This document shows, piece by piece, positions 1 through 9,984 of a stretch of DNA of 64,000 bases; position 1 is the first letter of the stretch, and the number at the start of each line of letters is the position of its first letter. The DNA is taken from contig NC_090777.1 in NCBI RefSeq assembly GCF_040054535.1, forward strand, positions 7,163,501-7,227,500, read 5' to 3'. The notes under the pieces were generated by a model. It was not told the origin of the DNA. It ran no database searches and worked only from the letters and a program-made list of their open reading frames with translations. The DNA comes from Antennarius striatus. Its lineage: Eukaryota; Chordata; Actinopteri; Lophiiformes; Antennariidae. Position numbers and translations under genes: made by a program.

Positions 1-369
1 CGGCTGCCTGGTGCCTCACCGCAGGTCTCTTGTCCGTATTTCAGTGGTAAATGTGAAAATTCAGCGATTTTGAGTAAATATAACCTAAAATTGGTGATGT
101 TTAATGGAAAATAACTTTATAATACACATCACTGGATAAATATAACCATTTAATTCATTTCTTCCATTTTTCAATTTTTTCTTTCATGATGGCAGGTGAA
201 GCCGTCACCTGCCTCCCCTGACCGAACGTCATTGCTTTGGGGTCTCGTAACAAAACTAATGGGAGCTCTGGTAGAAAAGTGAATACGAGAAAATAGGCAG
301 AGTGGAACAGGTGGAAAAAGGTGGACAATTTGTGTGAGTTGTGGCAAATCTAAAAAATGAAAGGTGAAG
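1..369. other. No recognisable gene at left edge
   Basis: AT-rich DNA. A 77-codon open frame lies on the minus strand at 171-404, but it has no motif, no family resemblance I recognise, and partly overlaps a LINE remnant. I see no gene here. Confidence 0.5.
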
Positions 370-483
370 TTCACAAGAATGTTGTTAGTCCAGATATGTT
401 GCATGGTATTGATGTGGAAGAGCTAGAGGTGGCAGAGCTATGATTGTCTTTGGGAGTGATGAGGATGGACAAATATAGAAATT
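370..483 (+). pseudogene. RTE-type LINE fragment, RT C-terminal region
   Basis: Translation of the plus strand gives VVSPDMLHGID, then ELEVAEL, a stop, and LSLGVMRMDKYRN. These line up with KTVVTPAMLFGLET, ELEVAEMKILRFSLGV and the following IRN of the better RTE copy at 4308-4894. The piece has lost several residues and carries a stop. It ends where the 3' tail of the L2-like LINE begins, so the L2 copy probably inserted into it. Confidence 0.45.
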
Positions 484-726
484 AACATATATAGATAGTT
501 GTATACTTTATTAATCCCGGAGGAAATTGCGCATATCCACTGCTCAGGCATTCAAAATGAATAAATACTGGATAAACACAAAAAGAAACACAAAAATAAA
601 AAAAGAAACACTGACATCACAGGACATGCCACAAGACATTACACTAAGCACACACATGCAGCATTAACAGGACATATACTAAATTATAATTAAAATATAA
701 ACAGTATAATATTAAATAAAATCCAT

Positions 727-1476
727 TCAACTGTGTGCTGACCTCGCCACCTCCGCCCTGCTACTCCTGAGAGAGTCATTGTACCCCCGGATGGTACGAG
801 GCATGAAGGAGGACCTCAACCTCTCTGTGGAGGCGCTGTGTGACAGCAGTCTGCCGCTGAAGGTGCTTCTCTGCTGGGAGAAGGTGGTGTGCAGGGGGTG
901 GCTGGTGTTGTTCATGATAGCCCTGAATTTGGATATGATCCTGCTCTCCAGAAGCGTCTCCACAGAGTCCAGGCTCAGCCCGACCACTGAGCCCACTCTG
1001 CGGATGAGTCTGTTAAGGCGGTCTGTATCTCTTTTCCTAGCCCTGCCACCCCAACACACAATGGCGTATGACAGCACACTGGAAACTACGGACTCATAGA
1101 ACATGAGGAGCTTAGGACAGATGTTGAAGGAGGCCAGCCTCCTCAGGAAGTACATCCTGCTCTGCCCCTTCTTGTACATACAGTCCGAGTTGAGTGACCA
1201 GTCCAGTCTGCTGTCTAGCTGCAGTCCCAGGTACTTATAGTTTCCTACCACCTCCACCTCACTGCCCTCGATGATCACTGGCTGTGGAGAAGGAGGTGCC
1301 CGCCGGAAATCCAGCACCATCTCCTTCGTCTTGGAGACGTTGAGCTGGAGCTGGTTCTGCTGGCACCACTCCATGAAGTCATCCACCAATGCCCTGTACT
1401 CCCCCTCATCACCCTCCCGGATACATGCCACAATCGCAGTGTCATCGGAGTACTTCTGTATGTGGCATGTATCCAA
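727..1476 (-). pseudogene. L2-like LINE reverse transcriptase C-terminal half (remnant)
   Basis: A 249-codon open stretch. It starts just before the RT active-site box, here YSDDTA in place of the usual FADDT of this clade, so the catalytic DD is kept. It continues through the thumb region (KTKEMVLDFRR, YKYLGLQLD, KKGQSRMYFLRRL) and the conserved C-terminal block ending in YNDSLRSS. In a living element this is the end of ORF2, which copies RNA into DNA at the nicked target. Upstream RT motifs are in other frames, so this is a relic. The plus-strand open frames over the same bases are shadows. Confidence 0.8.
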
Positions 1477-1988
1477 GTTGTGCTTGAAGTCCGATGTGTA
1501 AAGGGTGAAGAGAATGGGGGAGAGCTCCCTGTGGCGCCCCCGTATTGCTGGTCACCATAGAAGAACAGTCACCCATACGGATGTAATGGCATCGTCCGTT
1601 AGGTAGTCCATGATCCAGCTTACGAGGTAGGGGTCCACAGCCATGGAGGTCAGTTTATCCTGTTGGAGTCGGGCTGGATGGTGTTGAAGGCGCTTGAAAA
1701 GTCAAAGAAGAGCACCCTGACGGCACAGCCCCTGGCGTCCAGGTAGGAGAGCACACGGTGGAGGAGGTACAAGACAGCGTCATCAACCCCAACCTTTGGC
1801 CTGATAGGCGAACTGGAGAGGGTACACTACACCCTACAACTGTGGATGCATGAGCTCCAAGACCAGTCACTCTAGGGTCTTCATCACGTGGGAGGTAAGA
1901 GCGACCGGTCGGTGGTCGTTGAGCTCAGTAGGACGTCCTTTCTTGGGTACAAGGCTGATGCAGGAGGTCTTCCACAGTGACGGGACAC

Positions 1989-2441
1989 TCACCAGCCGCA
2001 GACTGAGGTTGAACAATCACTGCAGGGGGTCCCCCAGTTCCGAAGCACAGGCTCGGAGGAGTCTTGGGGAGACCTTATCCGGTCCAGCCGCCTTATAGGG
2101 ACGGAGCCTCCGCAGCGTTGTCGTCCCCAGGTCTGCAGTGATGACGGTCTCGGTTGTGTTGGGAGCAGGAGATCATGTCGAGGTTGGCAGTCCAATGGTT
2201 GAGGTGGGGCCGTTGAGCTTTGCAGCTCTCTAGTGGGCTCGGGAGAAGTGGCAGGGGTGGAAGGAGAGGAAGCACAGGAGGAGGGAGCATCAGTGGAGCG
2301 GTCTGCAGGGAGGACGGGGGATGAGGAGCCAGGAGGGGTGGGGGAGCTGAATCGATTGAAAAAGCTGTTTAGTTCATTCGCTCGTTCACTATTCCCCTCC
2401 ACAGTGCTGCGCCCTTTCCCATGTCCGGTGATAGTTCTCAT
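1989..2441 (-). pseudogene. L2-like LINE linker and RT start (frameshifted)
   Basis: The frame opens with MRTITGHGK and NELNSFFNRF, the usual linker just before RT in these LINEs, followed by a proline/serine-rich spacer. The frame then reads DRIRSPQDSS, which is the out-of-frame form of the [13 protein letters not shown] RT start seen in copy C at 48653-51427. A one-base shift therefore separates linker and RT. In the minus direction it joins the 3708-4182 linker once the inserted element at 2449-3702 is discounted. Confidence 0.65.
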
Positions 2442-2448
2442 CCCATTC

Positions 2449-3702
2449 CTGGGCTTGCACTAGGAACTAGTATGACTAAGCCACTGTGGCTCCTTGTAAA
2501 AGAATTGAGCAAGCCACAAAAAGCCACATTCTGTGTCCAAGACAGCAGCGTAGCATGCGGACAACCAACACTCGTCGTGGGGTGTGTGTGGAGGATATTC
2601 TCCACAGGGGGTTCCGGGGGCCCTTCCCCAGAAAATGTTTTATAAAATGGGGTTGTTTTCCTGCATTCTGGTGCATTCTGAGGGCAAAATCTTCTGTTCA
2701 GTTTACTCACAAAAATACACTTAAGTCAGCAGTTCAAGCTTAACTAACTTTATATCGATCTTACTTTATGCAGGTATAAATGTGAGATTCAACAATTGAA
2801 AACTTGCATTCACTATGTGAAGATGCAGTCATACAAAATATTATTTCAAAGTTTACTTTGAAGTTTTACTTAGACTAGAACACATTTTAACTTTGAGTTA
2901 GACACTTTGATTTTGTTAAATTTGATTCTTGGTATTACTCAATGTTTACTAGTAAGTTTTACTTGGACTAGAAGACATTTTAACTTTGACCACCACCAAC
3001 ACCAACACCATTGGTATGCCATAGAATAGTTTTTTGTTTTTTTAAATTCGATAACATGATTTTTCATTTAAATTTAAAAAGGCACGAAAAATAGCAAGCG
3101 AGGTGAATACACATTTACATGCATTGCTGGTTATTCCTGCCGGTCATGGGGATCAAAAGTCTAAGACTACAAAAAAAGTATTGATAATATCTTTCATTTA
3201 CCTTCTGATCAGTCTGTCACCACTCCTACCCCCTCTCAGCATTCACCATTTGTTGTTCAATTAGAATTTTAACACAAACTCTTCTATATAACACTCTATT
3301 CTCATTTTCCTTCGATCGATCGCCTTGCCGTTCACCAATTTGCGGGTTTAGCTTGTAAAAATAGAATGTTTTTGTTTTTCTTTGGACCAGAGGAGGTCAT
3401 GACTCGAGTGCATATTTAATGATCGGGAGAGTTCGGGTCACTTCGGCTATTTCTGTCGGCATGCTTCGACTAATTCTGTCAGCCGCTATTTCCGTCGGCA
3501 TGTACCGACGGAAATAGCGCCGCTAGCGAGAGAAAAAGTTTGTTATCGCTCGGGGATTTTCAGAAGTCCAAAAAAGATGTAAGTTTTAGCCTTTTTTTCC
3601 TAAAAATAAGAATGCCACTGTGGCTACATAGGTCAAAAACCTTGTAGCCAATTTGAATTTACACGCCGATGGTGACGTGGCGAATGGCTAGCGCAAGCCC
3701 AG
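2449..3702. mobile_element. Non-autonomous DNA element with CTGGGCTTGC inverted ends
   Basis: A 1254-bp insert in L2-like LINE copy A. The left end CTGGGCTTGCACTAG (2449-2463) and right end CTAGCGCAAGCCCAG (3688-3702) are inverted repeats with one mismatch in 15. CATTC flanks both sides (2444-2448 and 3703-3707), and removing the element with one copy restores the LINE reading. The duplication can also be read as 6 bp, CATTCC, by shifting one base. No coding frame inside is convincing. It holds an AT-rich direct repeat (2862-2899 and 2955-2992) and a perfect 15-bp hairpin near the right end. I cannot assign a superfamily from the termini. Confidence 0.7.
3484..3519. repeat. Perfect 15-bp inverted repeat, 6-nt loop
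   Basis: CGCTATTTCCGTCGG at 3484-3498 is exactly mirrored by CCGACGGAAATAGCG at 3505-3519 around CATGTA. A related sequence in the same orientation as the left arm occurs at 3442-3462. It lies inside the 1254-bp inverted-repeat element. Confidence 0.9.
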
Positions 3703-3707
3703 CATTC

Positions 3708-4182
3708 CAGACCTCCCGCACCTGGTTGTGCCCCAGCTTCTTCTCCAGCTTCTTCCCATACGCCTCCTTGGCCTCCCTTAGGCACACTCCCTCACTTCCT
3801 GCTGGGCCTTCCTCATCTCCTCCTTGTTCTTGCTTCTGAACACCTGCTTCTTCCTGTTCAGGACAGCCTTGACTTCCTTTATTACCCAGGGTTTGTTGTT
3901 GGGGTAACACCTGACTGTCCTAACAGGGGCAACAGTGTCCACACAGAAGTTCATGTAATCTGTAAAACACTGAGCTGCCCCCTCAATGTCCTCACCATGT
4001 GAGCCCACGATGACATCCCAGTTGGTGGTCTGGAAGCAGTCCCTCAGCATTTCCTCTGCTTCCGGGGACCACCTCCTAACCTGCCGGGTTGTTGCTGGCA
4101 GGCGTTTCACTAGCGGAATGGTGGTGGGCTGTAGGTACACTAGGTACACTAGCCCTTTCAAGGTGACCCGCTCGGTAGCCAC
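3708..4182 (-). pseudogene. L2-like LINE endonuclease-RT linker (remnant)
   Basis: Two overlapping minus frames read TVRRW-like QVRRWSPEAEE, CYPNNKPWVIKEVKAVLN, then REAKEAYGKKLEKKLGHNQVREVWN. The NNKPW block matches SNNKPWF in LINE copy C. It is the part of copy A upstream of the inserted element. A frameshift separates the two frames near 3780. There is no endonuclease upstream, so the copy is 5'-truncated near 4170. Confidence 0.65.
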
Positions 4183-4307
4183 GTTAAAAGGGTTAAATTA
4201 TCATAAAATAATACATAAAATAGTTCATCGCTAGATCGTGGAATTTCGTTTTTCATAGGTGTCCTGGAATGCCTTAACTGTGAGTAATGAGGGATTACTG
4301 TAAATTA

Positions 4308-4894
4308 CCGTACCGTTCTTCTTTTCCTTTCGGCTTTTCCCTTCAGGGGTCGCCACAGCGAATCAATTTCCTCCATCTAGCCCTGTCCTTTGAATCCTCT
4401 TCTCTCACACCAACTACCTTCATGTCTTCCCTCATTACATCCATAAATCTCCTCTTTGGTCTTCCTCTAGGCCTCCTGCCTGGCAGTTCAAAACTCAGCA
4501 TCCTTCTACCAATATATTCACTATCTCTCCTCTGGACATGTCCAAACCATCTCAGTCTGGCCTGTCTGACTTTATCTCCAAAACCTCTAACATGTGCTGT
4601 CCCTCTGATGTACTCATTCCTGATCCTATCCTTCCTGGTCACTCCCAGAGAGAACCTCAGGATCTTCATCTCTGCTACCTCCAGCTCTGTCTCCTGTCTT
4701 TTCCTCAGTGACACTGTCTCTAGACCAAACAACATCGCTGGTGTCACCACAGTTTTGTACACCTTTCCTTTCATTTTAGCTGAAACTCTACTATCACACA
4801 TCACACCTGACACTTTCCTCCACCCGTACCATCCTGCCTGTACACGCTTCTTCACCTCTTTTCCACACTCTCCATTGCTCTGGACTGTTGAGCC
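4308..4894 (-). pseudogene. RTE-type LINE, RT C-terminal remnant
   Basis: Minus-strand reading gives VQSNGECGKEVKKRVQAGW, KMKGKVYKTVVTPAMLFG, ELEVAEMKILRFSLGVTR, VRQARLRWFGHVQRRD and GRRPRGRPKRRFMDV, the conserved C-terminal region of RTE-clade LINEs. The gene reads on into GDP and the 3' end at about 4308. At 4895 the element is cut by a Gypsy LTR; the upstream continuation (KKVEDFKYLG) resumes at 9985-10016. A second fragment of the same family is at 33129-33650. Confidence 0.75.
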
Positions 4895-4899
4895 TAAGT

Positions 4900-5226
4900 T
4901 GTTACGGCACACTATAGAGTGGAACCCAATTAGTGACACCAGAGTCCAAAAATCCAAAAAGCTGCGTTTATTCAAACAAAAGCAGGCGGAGGACCACAGC
5001 ACGTGTGTGGTAAAAGAGAGCAGCAGCAGGGAGACCAGAATCACCAACATCAAAATGGAGCAACAATCTGGCACTGTCTGCGTGGAGAGCTGGGTCTAAG
5101 AAGCCGGCTGATTGCAGATGGGATCCAGGTGAAGGTGCTCCCAGGACGACTCCGCCCACACCCCCACACCTGTGAACACAGGACTAGGAGGAGAGGATGG
5201 AGCAGTCACCAACACAGGGCGTGACA
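4900..5226 (-). repeat. Gypsy 3' LTR
   Basis: 327 bp with TG...CA ends (TGTTACGG...GGCGTGACA on the plus strand, read as the reverse complement in the element). The sense-strand AATAAA lies at 4967-4972, about 100 nt downstream of GCCAGATTGTT (5062-5072), the predicted start of R. The duplicate at 9658-9984 has the same length. Confidence 0.95.
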
Positions 5227-5238
5227 GTACCCCCCCCT
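5227..5238 (-). other. Polypurine tract next to 3' LTR
   Basis: The plus strand reads GTACCCCCCCCTCT directly after the LTR end, so the element strand has a G-rich purine run immediately upstream of its 3' LTR. This is where second-strand synthesis of an LTR retrotransposon is primed. The pol frame ends just before it. Confidence 0.75.
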
Positions 5239-6225
5239 CTAGAGGGCGACTCCAGGCGCCCTACCAGGCTTATCAGGAAAAGCCCCGTAGAAGTCACGGA
5301 GGAGTGAAACATCAAGGATGTGGCCCCGTGGAATCCAGGAACGCTCCTCCGGACCATACCCCTCCCAGTCCACCAGAGACTGGAACCCCCTACCCCTCCG
5401 CCGGACGTCCAGGACGCGACGGACAGTAAAGGCCGGATGCCCATCCACCAACCGGGGGGGAGGAGGGGGAATGGACGGAGGGCACAGAGGGCTGCAAGAG
5501 ACAGGCTTGAGGAGGGAGACATGGAACGAAGGGTGGACATTCAGAGAGGACGGCAACTTAAGGCGGACCACAGAAGGGTTAATCACCTTGTCAATGACAT
5601 ACGGGCCAACGAATTTGGGTGTCAGCTTACGTGACTCCACCTGGAGAGGGAGATCCCGAGAGGAAAGCCACACCTTCTGACCAGGTTTATAAGCAGGGGC
5701 TGGCTTACGACGCTTATCCGCAAGCTCCTGATTCCGAGTTGCCGTGCGGCGTAGAGCAGCTTGAGTGGTCTTCCACATGAGGCGGCAACGTCTGAGGTGA
5801 GCTTGGACAGAGGGTATAGAGACATCCCTCTCCTGGTCAGGGAACAGAGGCGGTTGGTAGCCCAGACAGGACATGAAGGGAGACATCCCAGTAGCAGAAG
5901 AGACAAGGGAGTTGTGTGCGTATTCAATCCATGGCAGGTATGTACTCCAGGAGGATGGATGCCGTGAGGTCACGCAACGCAAGGCAGACCCCAAGTCCTG
6001 ATTCACCCGCTCTGCTTGTCCATTCGATTGTGGATGGTAACCTGAAGAGAGACTGACAGATGTCCCCATAGCAAGGCAAAAAGCTTTCCACACTTGAGAT
6101 GTAAATTGAGGTCCTCTATCAGAGACTATGTCAAGGGGAATTCCATGCAACCTATATACATTATTGACGAGAAGGTTAGCAGTTTCTGTAGCAGAAGGTA
6201 ATTTAGTTAGGGGAACAAAATGCAC
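5239..6225 (-). pseudogene. Gypsy pol, distal part: integrase core and chromodomain
   Basis: 328 codons continuing the pol frame after an in-frame stop at 6238-6240. It begins [14 protein letters not shown] and carries the second and third integrase catalytic residues: Asp in IVSDRGPQF (about residue 40) and Glu in [10 protein letters not shown] (about 74). A GPY/F-like region (FVGPYVI) and proline-rich linker follow. The C-terminus is a chromodomain: [34 protein letters not shown] (about 265-305), which in chromoviruses is thought to steer integration to marked chromatin. It stops 13 bp from the 3' LTR. Severed from the first Asp by the stop, it cannot make integrase here. Confidence 0.9.
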
Positions 6226-6237
6226 GGACTTGGAGAA

Positions 6238-8640
6238 TCAATCTACTATTGTAAGTATACAGGTATTACTCTCTGAAGGAGGAAGACCCGTGACAAAGTC
6301 TATGGCGATGTGAGACCATGGCCTGCTGGGAATTGGGAGTGGGTGAAGGAGACCAGCTGGCTGCTGATGAGAGGACTTGCTGCGAGCACAAACAGTACAA
6401 GATGAAACAAAGGATCGAGTATCCTGCTTCATGGTGGGCCACCAAAACCTTTGTTGCAGAAATGAAAGTGTGCTGTTATAACCAGGGTGACAGGTAAGTT
6501 TAGATGAATGGCCCCATTGAAGGACTTTGGACCGGACAGAGTCTGGGACAAATAAACAATTTGGTGGGCCATTACCTGGGTCTGGCTGAGAGCGCTGAGC
6601 TTCCTGAACTGCCTTCTCAATCTCCCACTGCAAGGACCCAATCATGCAGGCAGGCATGGTCACCGGGTAATCCACAATTTGTGCTGGAAGGAGAATGGTC
6701 TCAGGCCGAGAATCGGATTCATCAACAACTGACTGACGGGATAGAGCGTCTGGTTTAATATTCCGAGAGCCAGGCCGGTAGGTAAGGGTAAAGTTAAATC
6801 TCCCCATGAAAAGAGCCCATCTAGCTTGCCGAGAGTTTAACCTTTTAGCTGCCCGCAGGTAGGAAAGATTTTTATGGTCCGTCCAGATAATGAAGGGATG
6901 CTCAGCTCCCTCTAACCAATGACGCCATTCTTGGAGAGCCAAAACCACAGCTAACAGTTCTCTGTTACCAATATCGTAATTCCTTTCTGCTGGAGAGAGT
7001 CGGCGGGAAAAGAAAGCACACGGGTGAAGTTTTTGGTCCATAGCAGAGCGTTGAGAAAGGACGGCACCTACTCCAGAGTCAGAAGCATCAACCTCCACAA
7101 TAAATTGTCTGGTGGGATCTGGGTGAGAGAGAACTGGAGCTGAAACAAAAAGAGTCTTAAGCATATTGAATGCAGCATCTGCTTCAGAGGACCACTTATA
7201 TGGGATAGATGTGGAGGTGAGTTGGGTAAGAGGGGCTGCTTTCCTGCTGTAGTCTTTAATGAATCTGCGATAAAAGTTCGCGAAACCAAGAAAACGTTGG
7301 AGTTGTTTGCGGGTCTCAGGTCTCGGCCACTCGGCCACTGCCTTTACTTTTTCGGGGTCTGCTTTGACTTGACCCTGCTCAATAACAAAACCAAGAAAAT
7401 TAACTGAAGTTGCATGAAACTGACATTTCTCGGCCTTAACAAAGAGTTTGTTTTCGAGCAGACGCTGAAGAACAGTGCGGACATGTTGTCTATGTTGCGG
7501 AAGGTCTTTGGAAAAAATCAGGATGTCTTCTAAATAGACAAAAACAAACTTGTTGATCATGTCCCTGAGAACATCATTGACTAATGTCTGAAAAACCGCA
7601 GGGGCATTGGTTAACCCAAATGGCATAACCTGATATTCAAAATGTCCAATAGGTGTGTTAAAGGCAGTTTTCCATTCATCTCCAGTTCTGATGCGAACAA
7701 GATGGTATGCATTCCTGAGGTCTAATTTGGTGAAAATGGTAGCCTGGTGGAGTGGCTGGAAAGCCGAGTCTATGAGAGGCAGGGGATACTTGTTTTTCAC
7801 TGTAATTTCATTTAATCCACGATAATCAATACATGGGCGCAATGACTTGTCTTTCTTGTCAACAAAAAAGAATCCTGCAGCCAATGGAGACGATGATGGA
7901 CGAATTAACCCAGCTGTTAATGAGTCTTTGATATACATCTCCATTGCTTCCCTTTCGGGGCGTGATAACTTGTACAGACGGCTTGAAGGCAAGGGGGCGC
8001 CAGGCAACAAGTCAATAGCACAGTCATATGGTCTGTGTGGGGGTAAAGACAGAGCCCCTTGCTTACTAAAAACCTCTCCTAAATCGTGATAATCCTCAGG
8101 AACTAAAGACAAATCTGGAGGACTGAGTGGTGGAGTAGGGGGTCGGACATTGGAAGTTACAGCCGAGTTGAGGCAATGGGAATGGCAAAAAACACTCCAA
8201 CTGGTTATCTTGTTAACTGCCCAATCAATGTGAGGGTTATGGATCTTAAGCCAGGGAAGACCAAGGACAACTGGGGCATGGGGGGAGCTGATAACCAAAA
8301 GTTGTATAGTTTCACTATGATTCCCAGACAGTAGGAGGGTTAAGGGCACAGTGCGGTGAGTAATTTTGGCTAGGGTGTCTCCATTTAATGCATTAACATT
8401 GCGAGGTGCCTCAATTAAAACAGTGGGAATATTGGCTTGCGGAACTAGGGCTGCGTCAATGAAATTATCGTCTGCACCAGAGTCAATGAACGAGAAGACG
8501 GGAACAGACTCACTCAGCCAGAAGAGAGATGACGGGATTTGGAGGCGATCAGGGCAGTTGGACTGGGGAGAGGAGATTTGGCTCACCATGACCTCTCCCC
8601 TCACTGGTGAGCCCTCTCTTTTGGCCGTTTCGGGCAGGTG
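6238..8640 (-). pseudogene. Gypsy pol: protease, RT, RNase H, integrase N-terminal part
   Basis: The open frame starts after a TAG at 8641-8643 and overlaps the end of gag by 37 nt in the -1 frame; it is probably translated by frameshift rather than its own start. Numbering from the first GTG (8604), 788 codons. Protease DSGA is at residues 41-44. RT covers about 200-380, with the first catalytic Asp in TKLDLR (295). The active-site box reads YLED (357-360), with Glu where YxDD has its first Asp (codon GAA at 7530-7528). RNase H follows ([30 protein letters not shown]). The integrase zinc-binding region is HPGYNSTL...CTVCARSK, and the first catalytic Asp is in AIDFVTGLP. The frame ends at TGA 6240-6238. 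Confidence 0.92.
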
Positions 8641-9644
8641 CTAATGTAGTGGCCGGCCTCACCGCAGTAAATGCACAGGCCCGATCTCCGGCGTCGTAGT
8701 CGTTCATCAGGAGAAAGGTGGGCTCGACCCAATTGCATAGGTTCCTCCGTAGGCAGTACTTCCAAAGGGTTAGACGGCACAGGAGAACTGGTTGGAACAT
8801 TAAACACAGGCATTTGAGAAAAGATGTGGCCCCGAGGAGTAGGTGGACGATTGGCCTTCTCTCTGCGCCTCTCCCTAAGCCGGTTATCAAGACGGATAGT
8901 CAGAGTTATGAGCTCTTCAAGATTATTGGTTTCATCCCGGGCTGCCAATTCATCTTTAATATTCTCAGCTAATCCCCGTAAAAATACACCTTGGAGAGCC
9001 TCATTGTCCCATCCACTCTCAGCAGCCAAAATACGGAAGTCTATGGCATATTGGGCTACTGAGGAGGAACCTTGGCTAAGAGCTAGCAAACGCTTAGAAG
9101 CCTCCTTTCCTTTGACAGGATGATCAAACACTCTCCTCATTTCTCGGGAAAATACCACATATGATTGACATGTAGGTGCATTACTGTCCCACAAGGCCGT
9201 AGCCCATTGAGCAGCCTTGCCAGTAAGTAAACTTAAAATGAATGCAATGCGGGACTTATCTGAGTTGTATGTGGAGGGTTGTTGCTGGAACACCAGAGAG
9301 CACTGGAGGAGGAAGCGACCACAAGCGCCCAAATCACCAGAGTATCTCTCAGGAATGGGCATGAGGGGTTCCCGGGAGGAGGAAGGCTGAAGAGGTGGGC
9401 CCGATGGTGGTACAGCAGGGTCAGAAGAATTACTTGGTCCAGGAGAAGCAGCAGCAGCAGCAGCAGCAGAGGAGGCGAGAAGAGCAGGGAGCTGGTTCAT
9501 CTGGTTAGTGAGCTCGGAGATAGTTGAAGACAGGTCGTGAAGCTTCTCCACTACTCCCCGTAACGTCTGTTCATGTTGGCCCACAAGAATCCCTTGTGAG
9601 GACAAAGCTTGTTTAAAAGCATCTAGGTCACTTGGGTTAGTCAT
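8601..9644 (-). CDS. Gypsy gag polyprotein with zinc knuckle
   Basis: 347 codons, ATG at 9644-9642, two nt beyond the primer-binding site, stop TGA at 8603-8601. Residues about 15-75 form a heptad-like stretch ([15 protein letters not shown]) and a polyalanine run from GCA/GCT repeats. The capsid-like region has [25 protein letters not shown] and [15 protein letters not shown], typical of the retrotransposon gag superfamily. Near the C-terminus [14 protein letters not shown] is a CX2CX4HX4C zinc knuckle that binds element RNA. The frame is uninterrupted. Pol follows in the -1 frame with 37 nt overlap; I see no canonical slippery heptamer in it, only a run of four A. Confidence 0.92.
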   Translation of the reverse strand: MTNPSDLDAFKQALSSQGILVGQHEQTLRGVVEKLHDLSSTISELTNQMNQLPALLASSAAAAAAASPGPSNSSDPAVPPSGPPLQPSSSREPLMPIPERYSGDLGACGRFLLQCSLVFQQQPSTYNSDKSRIAFILSLLTGKAAQWATALWDSNAPTCQSYVVFSREMRRVFDHPVKGKEASKRLLALSQGSSSVAQYAIDFRILAAESGWDNEALQGVFLRGLAENIKDELAARDETNNLEELITLTIRLDNRLRERRREKANRPPTPRGHIFSQMPVFNVPTSSPVPSNPLEVLPTEEPMQLGRAHLSPDERLRRRRSGLCIYCGEAGHYISTCPKRPKERAHQ

Positions 9645-9645
9645 G

Positions 9646-9656
9646 GCCAGATTGTT
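9646..9656 (-). promoter_or_regulatory. Gypsy self-priming primer-binding site
   Basis: The sense strand reads AACAATCTGGC one base after the 5' LTR end and just before the gag ATG. Its exact 11-nt complement, GCCAGATTGTT, occurs inside the sense LTR (9830-9820 in the 5' LTR, 5072-5062 in the 3' LTR). In the Tf1/sushi group the transcript's own 5' end anneals to the primer-binding site instead of a tRNA. This fit makes the R region most likely start at 9830. Confidence 0.75.
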
Positions 9657-9657
9657 C

Positions 9658-9984
9658 TGTTACGGCACACTATAGAGTGGAACCCAATTAGTGACACCAG
9701 AGTCCAAAAATCCAAAAAGCTGCGTTTATTCAAACAAAAGCAGGCGGAGGACCACAGCACGTGTGTGGTAAAAGAGAGCAGCAGCAGGGAGACCAGAATC
9801 ACCAACATCAAAATGGAGCAACAATCTGGCACTGTCTGCGTGGAGAGCTGGGTCTAAGAAGCCGGCTGATTGCAGATGGGATCCAGGTGAAGGTGCTCCC
9901 AGGACGACTCCGCCCACACCCCCACACCTGTGAACACAGGACTAGGAGGAGAGGCTGGAGCAGTCACCAACACAGGGCGTGACA
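9658..9984 (-). repeat. Gypsy 5' LTR (promoter LTR)
   Basis: 327 bp, identical to the 3' LTR except one base by eye. It would carry the element promoter. No strong TATA box is visible 25-35 nt upstream of the inferred transcript start (9830). Confidence 0.95.

Larger units (their letters stand above)
487..4170 (-). mobile_element. L2-like LINE copy A, 5'-truncated and interrupted
   Basis: Non-LTR retrotransposon on the minus strand. Its 3' end (lowest coordinates) has the short ATAG/ATCT-like tail and the ACTTTATTAATCCCGG block seen at other L2-like ends in this window. Going upstream in the element come the 3' UTR, the RT C-terminus (727-1476), the RT core in broken frames (1500-1990), the linker before RT (1989-2441) and the endonuclease-RT linker (3708-4182). 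The element is split by a 1254-bp inverted-repeat insertion at 2449-3702. The endonuclease and ORF1 are missing. Frameshifts and stops show it is dead. Confidence 0.8.

Noticed and set aside
4287..5099. 270-codon plus-strand ORF
   Set aside because: Antisense of the RTE LINE joined to antisense of the Gypsy LTR.
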